The notes beneath the pieces were generated by a model. It did no database searches and was not told where the DNA came from. It saw only the letters and a list, made by a program, of their open reading frames with translations. This document shows positions 8,902-17,500 of a stretch of DNA of 64,000 nt, one piece after another. Position numbers and translations under genes: made by a program. The stretch comes from Aequorivita capsosiphonis DSM 23843 (GTDB lineage Bacteria; Bacteroidota; Bacteroidia; Flavobacteriales; Flavobacteriaceae): assembly GCF_000429125.1 (NCBI RefSeq), contig NZ_KE386849.1, positions 55,418 through 119,417 on the forward strand. Direction: 5' to 3'. How positions within the stretch are numbered: the stretch's first letter is position 1; each line of letters begins with the position of its first letter.

Positions 8902-9330
8902 ATGAGTCAAGTAACAGGAAATGAAACCGTAAAACTTCATTACACAGGAAAATTGAATGACGGACAAGTGTTCGACAGTTCTATTGAACGTGAGCCACTA
9001 GAGATAAAACTTGGAGAAGGCCGTTTAATCCCGGGTTTTGAAAAAGGATTGGTTGATATGAAAGTGGACGAAAAGAAAACAATTACTATTCCAAAAGAGG
9101 AAGCCTATGGTGAAGTTCAAAAAGAGCTTTTCCAAAAAATACCTAACGAAAACCTACCGCAGGAAATAAAGCCAGAAGTTGGAATGGGTCTAGTGTCTAA
9201 AAACCCTGATGGTTCTGAACGCCAATTGCGAGTAGCGGATGTAAAAGACGATTTTATTATCGTTGATGCAAACCATCCTCTTGCCGGTCAAGACCTAACT
9301 TTCGATCTAGAATTGCTTGAGATAAAGTAA
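8902..9330 (+). CDS. FKBP-type peptidyl-prolyl cis-trans isomerase, SlyD-like
   Basis: This 142-residue protein starts with the FKBP core (VKLHYTGKLNDGQVFDSS, then LGEGRLIPGFEKGLVDM). An insert-in-flap segment follows at about residues 70-120 (KEAYGEVQKELFQKIP onwards), and the core strand resumes with NHPLAGQDLTFDLELLEI. This arrangement is the SlyD architecture: a proline isomerase plus chaperone flap. The histidine/cysteine-rich metal-binding tail of E. coli SlyD is absent. There is no signal peptide, so it is cytosolic. It is the only plus-strand gene in the first 63 kb, is monocistronic, and has a clear promoter and terminator. Confidence 0.92.
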   Translation: MSQVTGNETVKLHYTGKLNDGQVFDSSIEREPLEIKLGEGRLIPGFEKGLVDMKVDEKKTITIPKEEAYGEVQKELFQKIPNENLPQEIKPEVGMGLVSKNPDGSERQLRVADVKDDFIIVDANHPLAGQDLTFDLELLEIK

Positions 9331-9352
9331 TCTATTAGAATATATTTTGATT

Positions 9353-9379
9353 AAAGGCTGCCGTTTTGGTGGCCTTTTT
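9353..9379 (+). terminator. Rho-independent terminator of the FKBP gene
   Basis: AAAGGCTGCC (9353-9362) pairs with GGTGGCCTTT (9368-9377) through ten base pairs, two of them G-U, around a GTTTT loop. A run of T to 9379 follows. It lies 23 bases beyond the stop codon. Confidence 0.8.
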
Positions 9380-9608
9380 GTTTATGAGGTAGAGTGTGTA
9401 TGGGGTTGGCCACGAATGCACGAATGTTGAGGTATACAGGCACAACTGGAGGAAATTGAAACCGAGCCTTCGATACATTTTGAAAGCGAGAAAGTTTGAT
9501 TTGTAATTTTTATTATTTAGAGTGCTTTCAAAACACTCAGGCACCTTCGGAGATGAAGTTGAAAGGTTTATGGGCTTAGGAATTTAGGAAATAAACACTT
9601 TATTTTTA

Positions 9609-9755
9609 GAGGTAGGCCTATATTCTTTTAGGCTCTGCACCGAACTGGGCCTACCCAGAACTAGCCCCACCCACCCCGCCTACTAGACGGACAGGAAACT
9701 GCCTGAAGGGGCAGTTCTGACCTCCTCGGAGGGGAGGTAGTTGGGAAGGTTAAGA
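9609..9755. repeat. GC-rich intergenic patch of short hairpins (repeat remnant)
   Basis: This stretch is much more GC-rich than its surroundings and contains consecutive small palindromes: CTGGG/CCCAG (9645-9658), CTGCC/GGGCAG, and CCTCC/GGGGAGG. It has the look of the GGGGAGG / CCACCCCGCC intergenic repeats common in Bacteroidetes. The remainder of the 9331-9908 gap, apart from the terminator, shows no gene; a 69-codon minus-strand reading frame at 9335-9544 overlaps the terminator and has no family features. Confidence 0.45.
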
Positions 9756-9908
9756 TCAAATAGGGTTTTGTGTATATTTATGAGGCTTGTAATGAAAAGT
9801 AATCCGGTTCATGGAATATAGCTCATAAATGCTGATTTTCGAATCGCTCTTGGTAGATATATGTAATGGAATGAGTTTTTTATTTTTGACTCATTGGGAG
9901 CAATGCTT

Positions 9909-10859
9909 TTAAATAAAATCACTCATTGAATTTGATTGGAAATTATAGGTTTCTTTTAAAAAATTATAGTGATCGATAATTTCTCTTAATTGATTTAGAT
10001 TTTGTTTTAAGTCTTCACCAAAATTATGTGGGTGCCACCATAAATGATAAATACGATTGTTTTTTGCTGCATAAGTCATTTCAGCTTTGATACGACGTAT
10101 TTTCAATTTCTGAATTCGACTCTCCTTTTCCTTATAAGGCCTGAAAAATCGACTTGCAGGTAGCTCCAATACTCCATTTTGGTTTTCTAAATCCTTTATA
10201 TTAAAGCTTATAGAAGAGCTAATAGGACCCAAAGTATCAATTGCTCTTAGTACAGGAGTTAGTTTTCCATATGAACTTTGCCAGAACCAAACATTTGGAT
10301 TAGAGCGAATTACTTTAATTCCCTGTCGTTTGACAATCTCTAAATAAGAATGGTTGTATTGATTTTTCGGAAAAACCAATGATTCTAATTTAATATTGAA
10401 GTTTTCAAAAGCTATAGCTTGTGCTGCTTTCAAATCGGCTTCAAACTGTTCTGGGGTTTGCCCTTCCTCGTTACAGTAATAATGAGAGAAAGTATGTGTA
10501 GCTAATTCTTGTCCATTAGTTTGTATTATATTTTCAATTAAAGAGGTTCCATAATGAAAGGGATCCTCCTTTTCATCATTGCCTATTTGTTCTATATAGT
10601 TATAATAAGAAAGTTTATTATTGACGTAACTTGGTTTATTAATTGGAGAAAAATCCATCAATTGCTCTTTATCTTTGGCAAATAGAAAACCTACAGTTGC
10701 CCAAGTGGCACGGATACCGTTTTTTTCAAATTCTCTTAAAGTTGCTGGAATCGCTTTTCTCGCATCCAAAAAATGATCCTTCATTTGTTGTAAGTCCCAA
10801 ATTTCAGCACCACCCCAGTGAAGTTCAAAATCTAACGATATTACAAATTTTCCATTCAT
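9909..10859 (-). CDS. Polysaccharide deacetylase (NodB-homology) family protein
   Basis: The product is about 316 residues. The NodB fold is indicated by the N-terminal FVISLDFELHWGG strand with its acidic residues and by THTFSH, the His-x3-His metal-binding motif, about 120 residues in. The C-terminal half has HLWWHPHNFG, another conserved histidine segment of this branch. Such enzymes remove N- or O-acetyl groups from polysaccharides using a divalent metal. No signal peptide is visible, so it may act on a lipid-linked or nucleotide precursor inside the cell. A longer reading with a TTG start at 10886 would overlap the previous gene; the ATG at 10859 just after that gene's stop is preferred. 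It is the last gene of the polysaccharide locus. Confidence 0.83.
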   Translation of the reverse strand: MNGKFVISLDFELHWGGAEIWDLQQMKDHFLDARKAIPATLREFEKNGIRATWATVGFLFAKDKEQLMDFSPINKPSYVNNKLSYYNYIEQIGNDEKEDPFHYGTSLIENIIQTNGQELATHTFSHYYCNEEGQTPEQFEADLKAAQAIAFENFNIKLESLVFPKNQYNHSYLEIVKRQGIKVIRSNPNVWFWQSSYGKLTPVLRAIDTLGPISSSISFNIKDLENQNGVLELPASRFFRPYKEKESRIQKLKIRRIKAEMTYAAKNNRIYHLWWHPHNFGEDLKQNLNQLREIIDHYNFLKETYNFQSNSMSDFI

Positions 10860-10861
10860 AA

Positions 10862-11626
10862 TTATTTTATTCCGTATTTGATCCAACCGTAAAGATATTG
10901 CGTAAAAGTAGGATGATAATATAAATGACTTTTAGCATCTTCCTTTTTATAAGAAATAAATTTTTCTTCCTTTATGTCTTGAATCGTTTTTGTTAATAAG
11001 GGCAATGCTAATGCGTATTGATATAATGGATAAGTTAGAAAATTATCATTCTTTTTTATTGAAGTGGTAGCCTGACCAATAATTTCACCTGTATCAATGC
11101 CTTTATCTATTTTATGGACTGTAACTCCAAAATTTTCTTTATCATTTTTTCGCAATGCCCAATACCCACCATGAACGCCGCGATATTGAGGAGTGATTCC
11201 TACATGGGTATTGATAAAGAGAGCATTGGTGCATTCCAATATTTTCTTTCCAATAATAGCCGTTCCATTAACAATAATGACATCTGGATCTAAATTCTTT
11301 ATTGTTTTTTTTGTTAGTTCAGAATTAACTAATCCTACTTCTATAATTTTTTCCTTAGGTAAGGGATTACTATTTAATTTTAAGTCTTTTATTCTTTTTT
11401 TATAAAGATTTTTAGAAAAAACTTTTATGGTTCTTGTGATAAAAACCTGAAATATCAGCTGGTTAAAAACGGTAAGAAAACCTAATCTTTTGATTCGCCT
11501 TTTAAGCATTTTTTTTGTTGAAGAGGATTGAGTTATTAGTATTTTTTCAATATTTACTTCTGATGTAATTCCGTTATAAATATAGTTTGTGCTTACTCCT
11601 TTCCCAGCTAGCATTATTATTTTCAT
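10862..11626 (-). CDS. Formyltransferase, sugar N-formyltransferase-like
   Basis: This 254-residue protein has the N10-formyl-tetrahydrofolate transferase core: DVIIVNGTAIIGKKIL, then FINTHVGITPQYRG with Asn139 and His141, and GVTVHKIDKGIDTG with Asp178, making the Asn-His-Asp catalytic triad. It is too short for methionyl-tRNA formyltransferase (about 310 residues), lacks its C-terminal tRNA-binding domain, and sits in a polysaccharide locus, so the acceptor is probably an amino sugar. The dTDP-sugar aminotransferase at 49.8 kb could supply such a sugar (for example a 4-amino-4,6-dideoxyhexose), but that link is inference. The next gene starts 2 bases after its stop. Confidence 0.82.
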   Translation of the reverse strand: MKIIMLAGKGVSTNYIYNGITSEVNIEKILITQSSSTKKMLKRRIKRLGFLTVFNQLIFQVFITRTIKVFSKNLYKKRIKDLKLNSNPLPKEKIIEVGLVNSELTKKTIKNLDPDVIIVNGTAIIGKKILECTNALFINTHVGITPQYRGVHGGYWALRKNDKENFGVTVHKIDKGIDTGEIIGQATTSIKKNDNFLTYPLYQYALALPLLTKTIQDIKEEKFISYKKEDAKSHLYYHPTFTQYLYGWIKYGIK

Positions 11627-11642
11627 TTTCTATAAATTAATT

Positions 11643-11876
11643 TTATGATTTTAAGCTAAACCTATGATTACTATGTTCAATTATAGTGATAATGTTAATA
11701 TAACCATCTTTATATTCTTTGGAAAAGGAATTAATCGGCAGAACCATTCTGATAATGTATAAGCTTAAAATCCTAATACTTCTGGTTAGAGAGTGAATAG
11801 ATAAACTCTGATTGATAAAGTACGCAGCGGCATGAGGATATGAGAATGTTAATCCGAAGATTTGTTTTTTCTTATA
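11643..11876 (-). pseudogene. Possible remnant of a gene 3' end
   Basis: A 77-codon frame without an internal stop reads protein-like (for example FGLTFSYPHAAAYF, then SFSKEYKDGYINIITIIEH) and ends in TAA, but it has no start codon at its beginning and is closed upstream by TGA at 11879-11877. I cannot assign a family. It occupies most of the 328-base gap between the formyltransferase and the GT4 gene; other decayed fragments in this locus make a truncated gene plausible. Chance in AT-rich DNA cannot be excluded. Confidence 0.35.
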
Positions 11877-11954
11877 TCATTTTTTAAAAAAATTAGTGCA
11901 AAGTAAACATAACGCGCAAAAATAAGCTAACTACCTAATCTTTGTAATGAATTC

Positions 11955-13094
11955 TCACATTTTTTGATACTCAGCTAAAAGGGATTCCCAAATCTTATTA
12001 GAATCAAAATCTTTTATCACTCTTTTCCGACCATTTACTCCATGTTTTAGTTTTAATTTAGGGTCAAAATAATATTTAATTAAAGTTTTATATAGCGCAT
12101 CAACATTCATGTAAGGTACTAAAAATCCCGTTTCCTCATTTATTACTGCGTCACTGAAACCTGGAATCTCATAACCTATCACTGGTATTTCAAGAGCATT
12201 TACTTCTGTTGCAACTAATCCGAAACCTTCGCGTTTAGTGGGTAATAATAGCACATCAAAATAGATCATGTATGACTCGGGTGCTGTTTGATCGCCATAA
12301 TACAGAATATCAGTATCAAACGCTAAGTCAAGTTCCTTCATGTGTTTTCCGAATAGACCATTACTTTCATCTGGTCCTATAACAACACCTATTGTTTCGA
12401 GACTATTTTTTCTACATCGCGCTATAACATCCAAATATTCATAAATTCCCTTATCGTCAGAAACTCTCCCCACAAATCCAATGACAAATTTATTTTCGGT
12501 TTTTTGATCTAGATTCTTGACGTTCTTAAGAATATTCTTTGGATTGAATCGTGTATGATACTCAATCCCATTAATTGTTCCATTTTCTATAACACTAATT
12601 TTGTCAATGGAAGTGTATTCATTTTCAATAGCAAAGTCTCTAATACTTTTAGAAACTGCAAAAATTTTGGTGGCTAAGGTGCAGGTGAGTTTTTCCATAT
12701 GATACAACAAACCTTTTTCAACTTGATTACCACGAATTGAAACCAAACCATGCATTTGATAAACAATGTTTTTTTTAAATAATACTCTAGCTGCAAGAGC
12801 CCCTATTAATGAGGCCTTGGGTGTATGAAGGTGAATAATATCAGGTTTTATTTTTATAAAAATCCACAATAGACAAAAGAAGGTATAAATATCATTGAAC
12901 AAAGCAATATTCCGTTTAATTGGAGCATTAATAACCTTAATATTGGGTTCTCTTGTTTTAAATTTGGGATTAATTATCCTATCCGCAGGAATGACGACGG
13001 TAACCTCACATCCATGTTTATGCATATATTGCAATTGCCCTTCCATAAAGATATAGGCAGATTGTGGGGCAGAAAACACATGTAAAAGCTTCAT
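11955..13094 (-). CDS. Glycosyltransferase family 4
   Basis: This 379-residue GT-B enzyme starts with MKLLHVFSAPQSAYIFMEGQLQYM, then IIHLHTPKASLIGALAARV. The C-terminal Rossmann half shows VIGFVGRVSDDKGIYEYLDVI, followed by the nucleotide-sugar motif REGFGLVATEVNALEIPVIG with the two glutamates of the E-x7-E signature. It is a retaining glycosyltransferase that would add a sugar from an NDP-donor to a lipid-linked glycan at the inner membrane. Donor and linkage cannot be read from sequence. It begins 12 bases after the TagF-like gene. Confidence 0.88.
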   Translation of the reverse strand: MKLLHVFSAPQSAYIFMEGQLQYMHKHGCEVTVVIPADRIINPKFKTREPNIKVINAPIKRNIALFNDIYTFFCLLWIFIKIKPDIIHLHTPKASLIGALAARVLFKKNIVYQMHGLVSIRGNQVEKGLLYHMEKLTCTLATKIFAVSKSIRDFAIENEYTSIDKISVIENGTINGIEYHTRFNPKNILKNVKNLDQKTENKFVIGFVGRVSDDKGIYEYLDVIARCRKNSLETIGVVIGPDESNGLFGKHMKELDLAFDTDILYYGDQTAPESYMIYFDVLLLPTKREGFGLVATEVNALEIPVIGYEIPGFSDAVINEETGFLVPYMNVDALYKTLIKYYFDPKLKLKHGVNGRKRVIKDFDSNKIWESLLAEYQKM

Positions 13095-13106
13095 GCGAAA
13101 GGAAGT

Positions 13107-14291
13107 TTATTTTAAATTTAACTCTTTTTTTAAAAATCGTACAATTTCAGAACTGCTATTATATCTTATTTCATTTACAAAATTGTTTAGTTTATCTCGT
13201 TCTTCTAAATAATAATTATCATTATTTAGTAAGGATTTTATCTCAGAAATAAACTCTTCTTGAGTTTTAGGTTTTGGTCCAGGTGTAAACTCGTCATAAT
13301 TAAAGTTAAAACCACGTCCTTCATTTGAAGAATAACGTTTAATATCATATGGAAGAAATAATTGAGGCTTTTCTGTAATTAGATGATCTAGATATATACT
13401 TGAATAATCTGTTATTAATAAATCAAAACAATTTAGAACAGCATTAATATCATTAATTTTAACACTATTAATAAACTGTATTCTACCATCGGCTTTTTCT
13501 TTTATCAGACTTGTTTCTGATTGATGAAAACGAATAAATATTATCAAATTTTCTTTCTTTAAAAATGAATTCAATAATTCAATATCATAATCATCAAATG
13601 GGAATAATTGAGTTTCACCATAATCACGAAAAGTAGGGGCGTAAAGTATTATTTTTTCAAAATCGGGTAATTTGGGGTATAATTTATCAATCCAAATATT
13701 ACGATCTAGTTGTTTTGATAAAAGATCATTCCTAGGTTGGCCCAAAACTCTAATTTTATCTTCGTTTACATCAAAACTCGAGGCATATAAGCTAATTAAT
13801 TTTGATGACGGAGTAGTAATAAATGAGTAATTATTAGAGAAATATAATTTTGTATAAATTCTTTGAAGACGGGATATACTTTTGTCTAAAAATCCGATTC
13901 TTTTAAGCGGAACCCCATGCCAAACATTAAATATAATGCGACGTCTGCCAGAAAACAACAAATAAATTGGCATTCCTGCCGAGGTTATCCAAACACCAGC
14001 TTTTAAAGCGGTTCTAATACCTTTTAAGGTTTTTGTTTCAATAAAATAATCACCGTAGATCTCAGTTAACTCTTTTCTTTCTTTATCACCATTGATTACA
14101 AATTTACAGTTAATCTCAGGATGGTTTTCTAAAACATACTCAAATAAATATTTAGAATTATAGTTGAAAAATAAATTATAACTAGAAGAAAATATCCAAA
14201 AACTGGGGTCGGGTTTGATAAATAAATTTAAGATTTCTCCTAATTGATAGCGTACAAAAAGTTTGATTTTACTATATATTGAATATTCCAT
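13107..14291 (-). CDS. CDP-glycerol/CDP-ribitol phosphotransferase, TagF/TagB family (copy 1)
   Basis: This 394-residue protein has the GT-B polyol-phosphotransferase core of teichoic acid enzymes: FNVWHGVPLKRIGF (WHG motif with catalytic His) and, near the C-terminus, LLITDYSSIYLDHLITEKP (nucleotide-binding and acidic motif), plus FIRFHQSE in between. Enzymes of this family transfer glycerol-phosphate or ribitol-phosphate from the CDP-polyol, as primase (TagB-like) or polymerase (TagF-like). It is the lowest-coordinate member of five in this locus and the most distant from the CDP-polyol-supplying genes at 25-30 kb. Which polyol it uses is unknown. Confidence 0.88.
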   Translation of the reverse strand: MEYSIYSKIKLFVRYQLGEILNLFIKPDPSFWIFSSSYNLFFNYNSKYLFEYVLENHPEINCKFVINGDKERKELTEIYGDYFIETKTLKGIRTALKAGVWITSAGMPIYLLFSGRRRIIFNVWHGVPLKRIGFLDKSISRLQRIYTKLYFSNNYSFITTPSSKLISLYASSFDVNEDKIRVLGQPRNDLLSKQLDRNIWIDKLYPKLPDFEKIILYAPTFRDYGETQLFPFDDYDIELLNSFLKKENLIIFIRFHQSETSLIKEKADGRIQFINSVKINDINAVLNCFDLLITDYSSIYLDHLITEKPQLFLPYDIKRYSSNEGRGFNFNYDEFTPGPKPKTQEEFISEIKSLLNNDNYYLEERDKLNNFVNEIRYNSSSEIVRFLKKELNLK

Positions 14292-14338
14292 TTCAATTGT
14301 TAAAATACAATTATATATTTAGGCTAGTGTCACTATTT

Positions 14339-15145
14339 TTAGGTTCTATTCTTTTTCACGAACTCCATTAAAGAGTTCGGAATAAAAGCTTTCATCAAAA
14401 TAGGAAGTGCGTAAAAGAATCCAAATTTTATTCCTAATCCTTTAAAAATCATTCTTTGTCTAATAAAACCATAGTATCTCACTTTAAAAGTACGTCTTGT
14501 TCCAGCATTCTTATCATCTCTCATCTTATATAACGGCTCTTCTAAATTATAACCTTTGTAACCATTTTTATAAAATGTATACCATAAATAGACATCTTGA
14601 CCGCGTTCTGTATATTTATTTACAGTATACCCCCCTATCTCTTTCATAACGGAGGTCCTAATCATACACGGCGCATGAATATGTGGCGTACCGGTTTTAA
14701 AACTATCTATACTTGGGGTGGGATTCACTTTTGCGACACCCCAGTCTCCATTTTCATCAAAATAGATCATAGATGTACTCACTATGGCATACTCAGGATG
14801 TTTATCCAAGAAATGCATTTCTTTCTCAAACCTTGTGGGCAATGAAATATCATCACCATCCATTCTAGCAATATATTCGGTATCTGCATATTCCAAACAA
14901 CGATTAAGTGAGGCAGCCAATTTGATGTTTTTCTCGTTTTTTAAGAGGATAATATTAGGATAACGATCATCATATTCTTTAGCGATAGCGTACGTCTCAT
15001 CGGTAGAACCATCGTCACACAGCACCAATTTGAAATCCTTATATGTTTGAGCATAGAGCGAATCTATCGCCTCGCGCAAAGTAGGCTCACAATTGTAAAT
15101 GGCCATGAGGATGGTAATACGAGGATTTGATTTTTCTTGCGTCAT
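14339..15145 (-). CDS. Glycosyltransferase family 2
   Basis: This 268-residue GT-A enzyme starts ITILMAIYNCEPTLREAIDSL, followed by LVLCDDGSTDETYAIA and the metal-binding ARMDGDDISLPTRFE motif. Its length fits a single inverting catalytic domain with a short tail. It transfers a sugar from an NDP-donor on the cytoplasmic face. It stands 47 bases after the TagF-like gene upstream in coordinate order, so is likely in the same transcript. Donor unknown. Confidence 0.88.
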   Translation of the reverse strand: MTQEKSNPRITILMAIYNCEPTLREAIDSLYAQTYKDFKLVLCDDGSTDETYAIAKEYDDRYPNIILLKNEKNIKLAASLNRCLEYADTEYIARMDGDDISLPTRFEKEMHFLDKHPEYAIVSTSMIYFDENGDWGVAKVNPTPSIDSFKTGTPHIHAPCMIRTSVMKEIGGYTVNKYTERGQDVYLWYTFYKNGYKGYNLEEPLYKMRDDKNAGTRRTFKVRYYGFIRQRMIFKGLGIKFGFFYALPILMKAFIPNSLMEFVKKNRT

Positions 15146-15341
15146 TTTATTTCAAAAACATTTGATCTGAAAATTGAAAGTGCGAAAATAGAAAAACTCC
15201 AAGTACTTTGTATTGATTTTTTCGGATAACATAGTTACAAATCGGACACATATTTAAGCGTATTCATAAAAATCAAAGTAAGTAAGCAAAACGATTATTA
15301 AAAGCGGAGGAACGTGAAATAAAATGCTGACTTAAAAACAA

Positions 15342-16439
15342 TTAGGCCATGTTTCGATAAATATCTTCCAGTTTTTTTACGTTTTCGGCAATATCAAATC
15401 CTCCTTTTTTAATGGTATCTAATCTTTGTTCCGCATCTTCAGTTTTATTCTTAATTTTCATAAGAGTAGATGCCCAAATTTCCAATTCAGCATCCAAAGG
15501 TAAAAATTTAACCAAGTCCAGGCCTAAATCCACTTCGGCTGAGATTGTATCAGAAATTAAAGCCGGTAAGCCCACAGCTTGACTTTCTACCAAAACCACA
15601 GGAAAGCCTTCGTGTAGAGAAGGCATTAACATGGCATCGGCGCCTGCCATTAATTCAGGAATATCGGTTCGCAAACCCAACATTTCAATTACATCTTCTA
15701 AATTCTTTTCTGCAATCTCTGCACGGATTTCTTTTTCTAAAGGCCCTTGACCAATAAAGTAAACCTTAAAATCCAAACCCTTTTGTTTCATAAATTCTGC
15801 TAAATGAATAGTGAAGCTGTGGTTTTTAACGTCTTGCAATCGCCCTATTTGAACAATTTTAAATCCAGAAAATCCAAATTTCTCCTTTATATACTCTTTT
15901 TGATTTTCTCCTATTCTACTCAGTTTTACAGCATCTACTGCATTGGGCAACAATAAAACATCTTTCTGGTAAGGAAAAAGGAAGCTAGCTGCATCTTGAC
16001 CGCAGCTAATATATTCAGTTGCAAAACGATTGATTCCCCATTTACTTATTAATTGATATGATTTTGAGACTACACCATTTCGCGCCTTGTCACTTGTACT
16101 ATGCGCATGTGAAATTCGGTGCTTTATTCCACCTTCTTTGGCTGCCCACATATGGAAGACATTGCTAAGAAGTGTGTGCCCGTGTACTATTTTATATTCT
16201 GGATGATCAATCAGTAAGTTTTTTAATGCGAACATCCTTGCAATTGGATTTTGTTCCTGTATTATGTAGATCTTTCCTCCAAGTGATTTAATTTCGGAAT
16301 CAAAGTCTCCTGGTTTATCTGAGAAAACCACAAAATCAAACTGGAACGCTTTACGATTAATAGCTCTGTAAAGATTCATAACCATTGTTTCGGCACCCGC
16401 GCGATCCATTTTACCAGATATATGGAGTATTCTTTGCAT
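15342..16439 (-). CDS. Glycosyltransferase family 4
   Basis: This 365-residue GT-B protein begins RILHISGKMDRAGAETMVMNLY, the typical opening of EpsF/CapM-like GT4 enzymes, with IVHGHTLLSNVFHMWAA and a second domain with FKIVQIGRLQDVKNHSFTI. The donor-binding motif is PSLHEGFPVVLVESQAVGLP with E-x7-E. It lies 2 bases after the pyruvyl-transferase-like gene. A 196-base gap after its stop contains nothing recognisable. Confidence 0.88.
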   Translation of the reverse strand: MQRILHISGKMDRAGAETMVMNLYRAINRKAFQFDFVVFSDKPGDFDSEIKSLGGKIYIIQEQNPIARMFALKNLLIDHPEYKIVHGHTLLSNVFHMWAAKEGGIKHRISHAHSTSDKARNGVVSKSYQLISKWGINRFATEYISCGQDAASFLFPYQKDVLLLPNAVDAVKLSRIGENQKEYIKEKFGFSGFKIVQIGRLQDVKNHSFTIHLAEFMKQKGLDFKVYFIGQGPLEKEIRAEIAEKNLEDVIEMLGLRTDIPELMAGADAMLMPSLHEGFPVVLVESQAVGLPALISDTISAEVDLGLDLVKFLPLDAELEIWASTLMKIKNKTEDAEQRLDTIKKGGFDIAENVKKLEDIYRNMA

Positions 16440-16441
16440 TC

Positions 16442-17500
16442 CTAGTTTAAATTTTCTCTTATGGGTGTATATAAATCTTTCAACTTCTGTATTGTACCTG
16501 TATTGAATTGCGATCTTCGAAAAAATGATTTAATTTCTTCCTTATCAAAACGTGCCATCAAATTAATATTTGTATTGCCTTTAATCCAATCATAAGTCTC
16601 CCGTACTTTGTGGTTATTGTTTTGAAAAACCAAACACGGCGTATTTGTAATATAGCAAAATATCATTCCATGTAGACGGTCTGTCACCACCAATTCAGCA
16701 GATTTAAAAGTATCCCAGATTTTAGCTAGCTCCGTTTCTCTCTCTTCTACATTAAGATTATTTTTATCGATATGCGTATCATAGTATTTCACAGCATCGA
16801 ACCGGGTCTTTATTTGATTGGTAATAAATAACGCTTGATCTTCGGTTATATTTTTCTCTTTGTCACTTCGCATACAAATAACTGCTCCCCTCCTGTTCTG
16901 CATTGGTTTTTCCTTATCAAGACTGATTACGATATCTGGAGTAAGCAAGATGGTGGTTTTATTAAAATGCCCTTGCATCAATTTAAAAGAAGTTTTCTCT
17001 CTTGCAATAAAAAACATATTTGGATGCGCATTATATACTTTTTTCGCTATTCTCAAGGATTTTATTCCATTGGAGGTTTCTGCAAAATCAAAGGTTTGAG
17101 GAAAAGAAATGAATTTATTCTTTGGAAAGTATTTTACTGCTAATTGGCGAATGTACTCTATTTGATCATACATATCCCCTAAGTTTCCACCGCCAACAGA
17201 TGTCACGATATCACCAGGTTTTATGTTTTTCTTCACAAAGTGAAGCCCCTCCAAACTTTGACTTATCGGAATTTCAATCACTTCAAATTCATCACCTAAA
17301 TTATCCCTTAAAAATCGGGTTTGCGCATACGTAATGGCCACATCACCTAGATTACCATAGTCCGCGGCTAAAAATATATAGGCATGCTTTTTATTCTTGT
17401 TTACAGCGATATTTTTAAAATAATCAAAAGACTTAAAGCCTTGAAGAAAAAGTAAAATGGAATATTTTGTTCTGAAGTTTAAAATACTTGAAGGTATCAT
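16442..17500 (-). CDS. Polysaccharide pyruvyl transferase family protein (copy 1)
   Basis: This 352-residue protein has the PS_pyruv_trans pattern: FLAADYGNLGDVAITYAQTR near residue 45, VTSVGGGNLGDMYDQ, FISFPQTFDF, and the C-terminal VVTDRLHGMIFCYITNTP with the conserved Arg-His. Members transfer pyruvate from PEP to form ketals on sugars, but many are uncharacterised and some act as glycosyl- or other transferases. Its ATGA start/stop overlap with the asparagine-synthase-like gene (17497-17500) argues for translational coupling. It is one of three members of the family in this window. Confidence 0.82.
   Translation of the reverse strand: MIPSSILNFRTKYSILLFLQGFKSFDYFKNIAVNKNKKHAYIFLAADYGNLGDVAITYAQTRFLRDNLGDEFEVIEIPISQSLEGLHFVKKNIKPGDIVTSVGGGNLGDMYDQIEYIRQLAVKYFPKNKFISFPQTFDFAETSNGIKSLRIAKKVYNAHPNMFFIAREKTSFKLMQGHFNKTTILLTPDIVISLDKEKPMQNRRGAVICMRSDKEKNITEDQALFITNQIKTRFDAVKYYDTHIDKNNLNVEERETELAKIWDTFKSAELVVTDRLHGMIFCYITNTPCLVFQNNNHKVRETYDWIKGNTNINLMARFDKEEIKSFFRRSQFNTGTIQKLKDLYTPIRENLN

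Noticed and set aside
9335..9544. 69-codon minus-strand frame after the FKBP gene
   Set aside because: It overlaps the FKBP terminator, has no recognisable motif and lies in a repeat-rich spacer.
10862..11626. Methionyl-tRNA formyltransferase
   Set aside because: At 254 residues it lacks the tRNA-binding C-terminal domain and lies in a polysaccharide locus, not near def.
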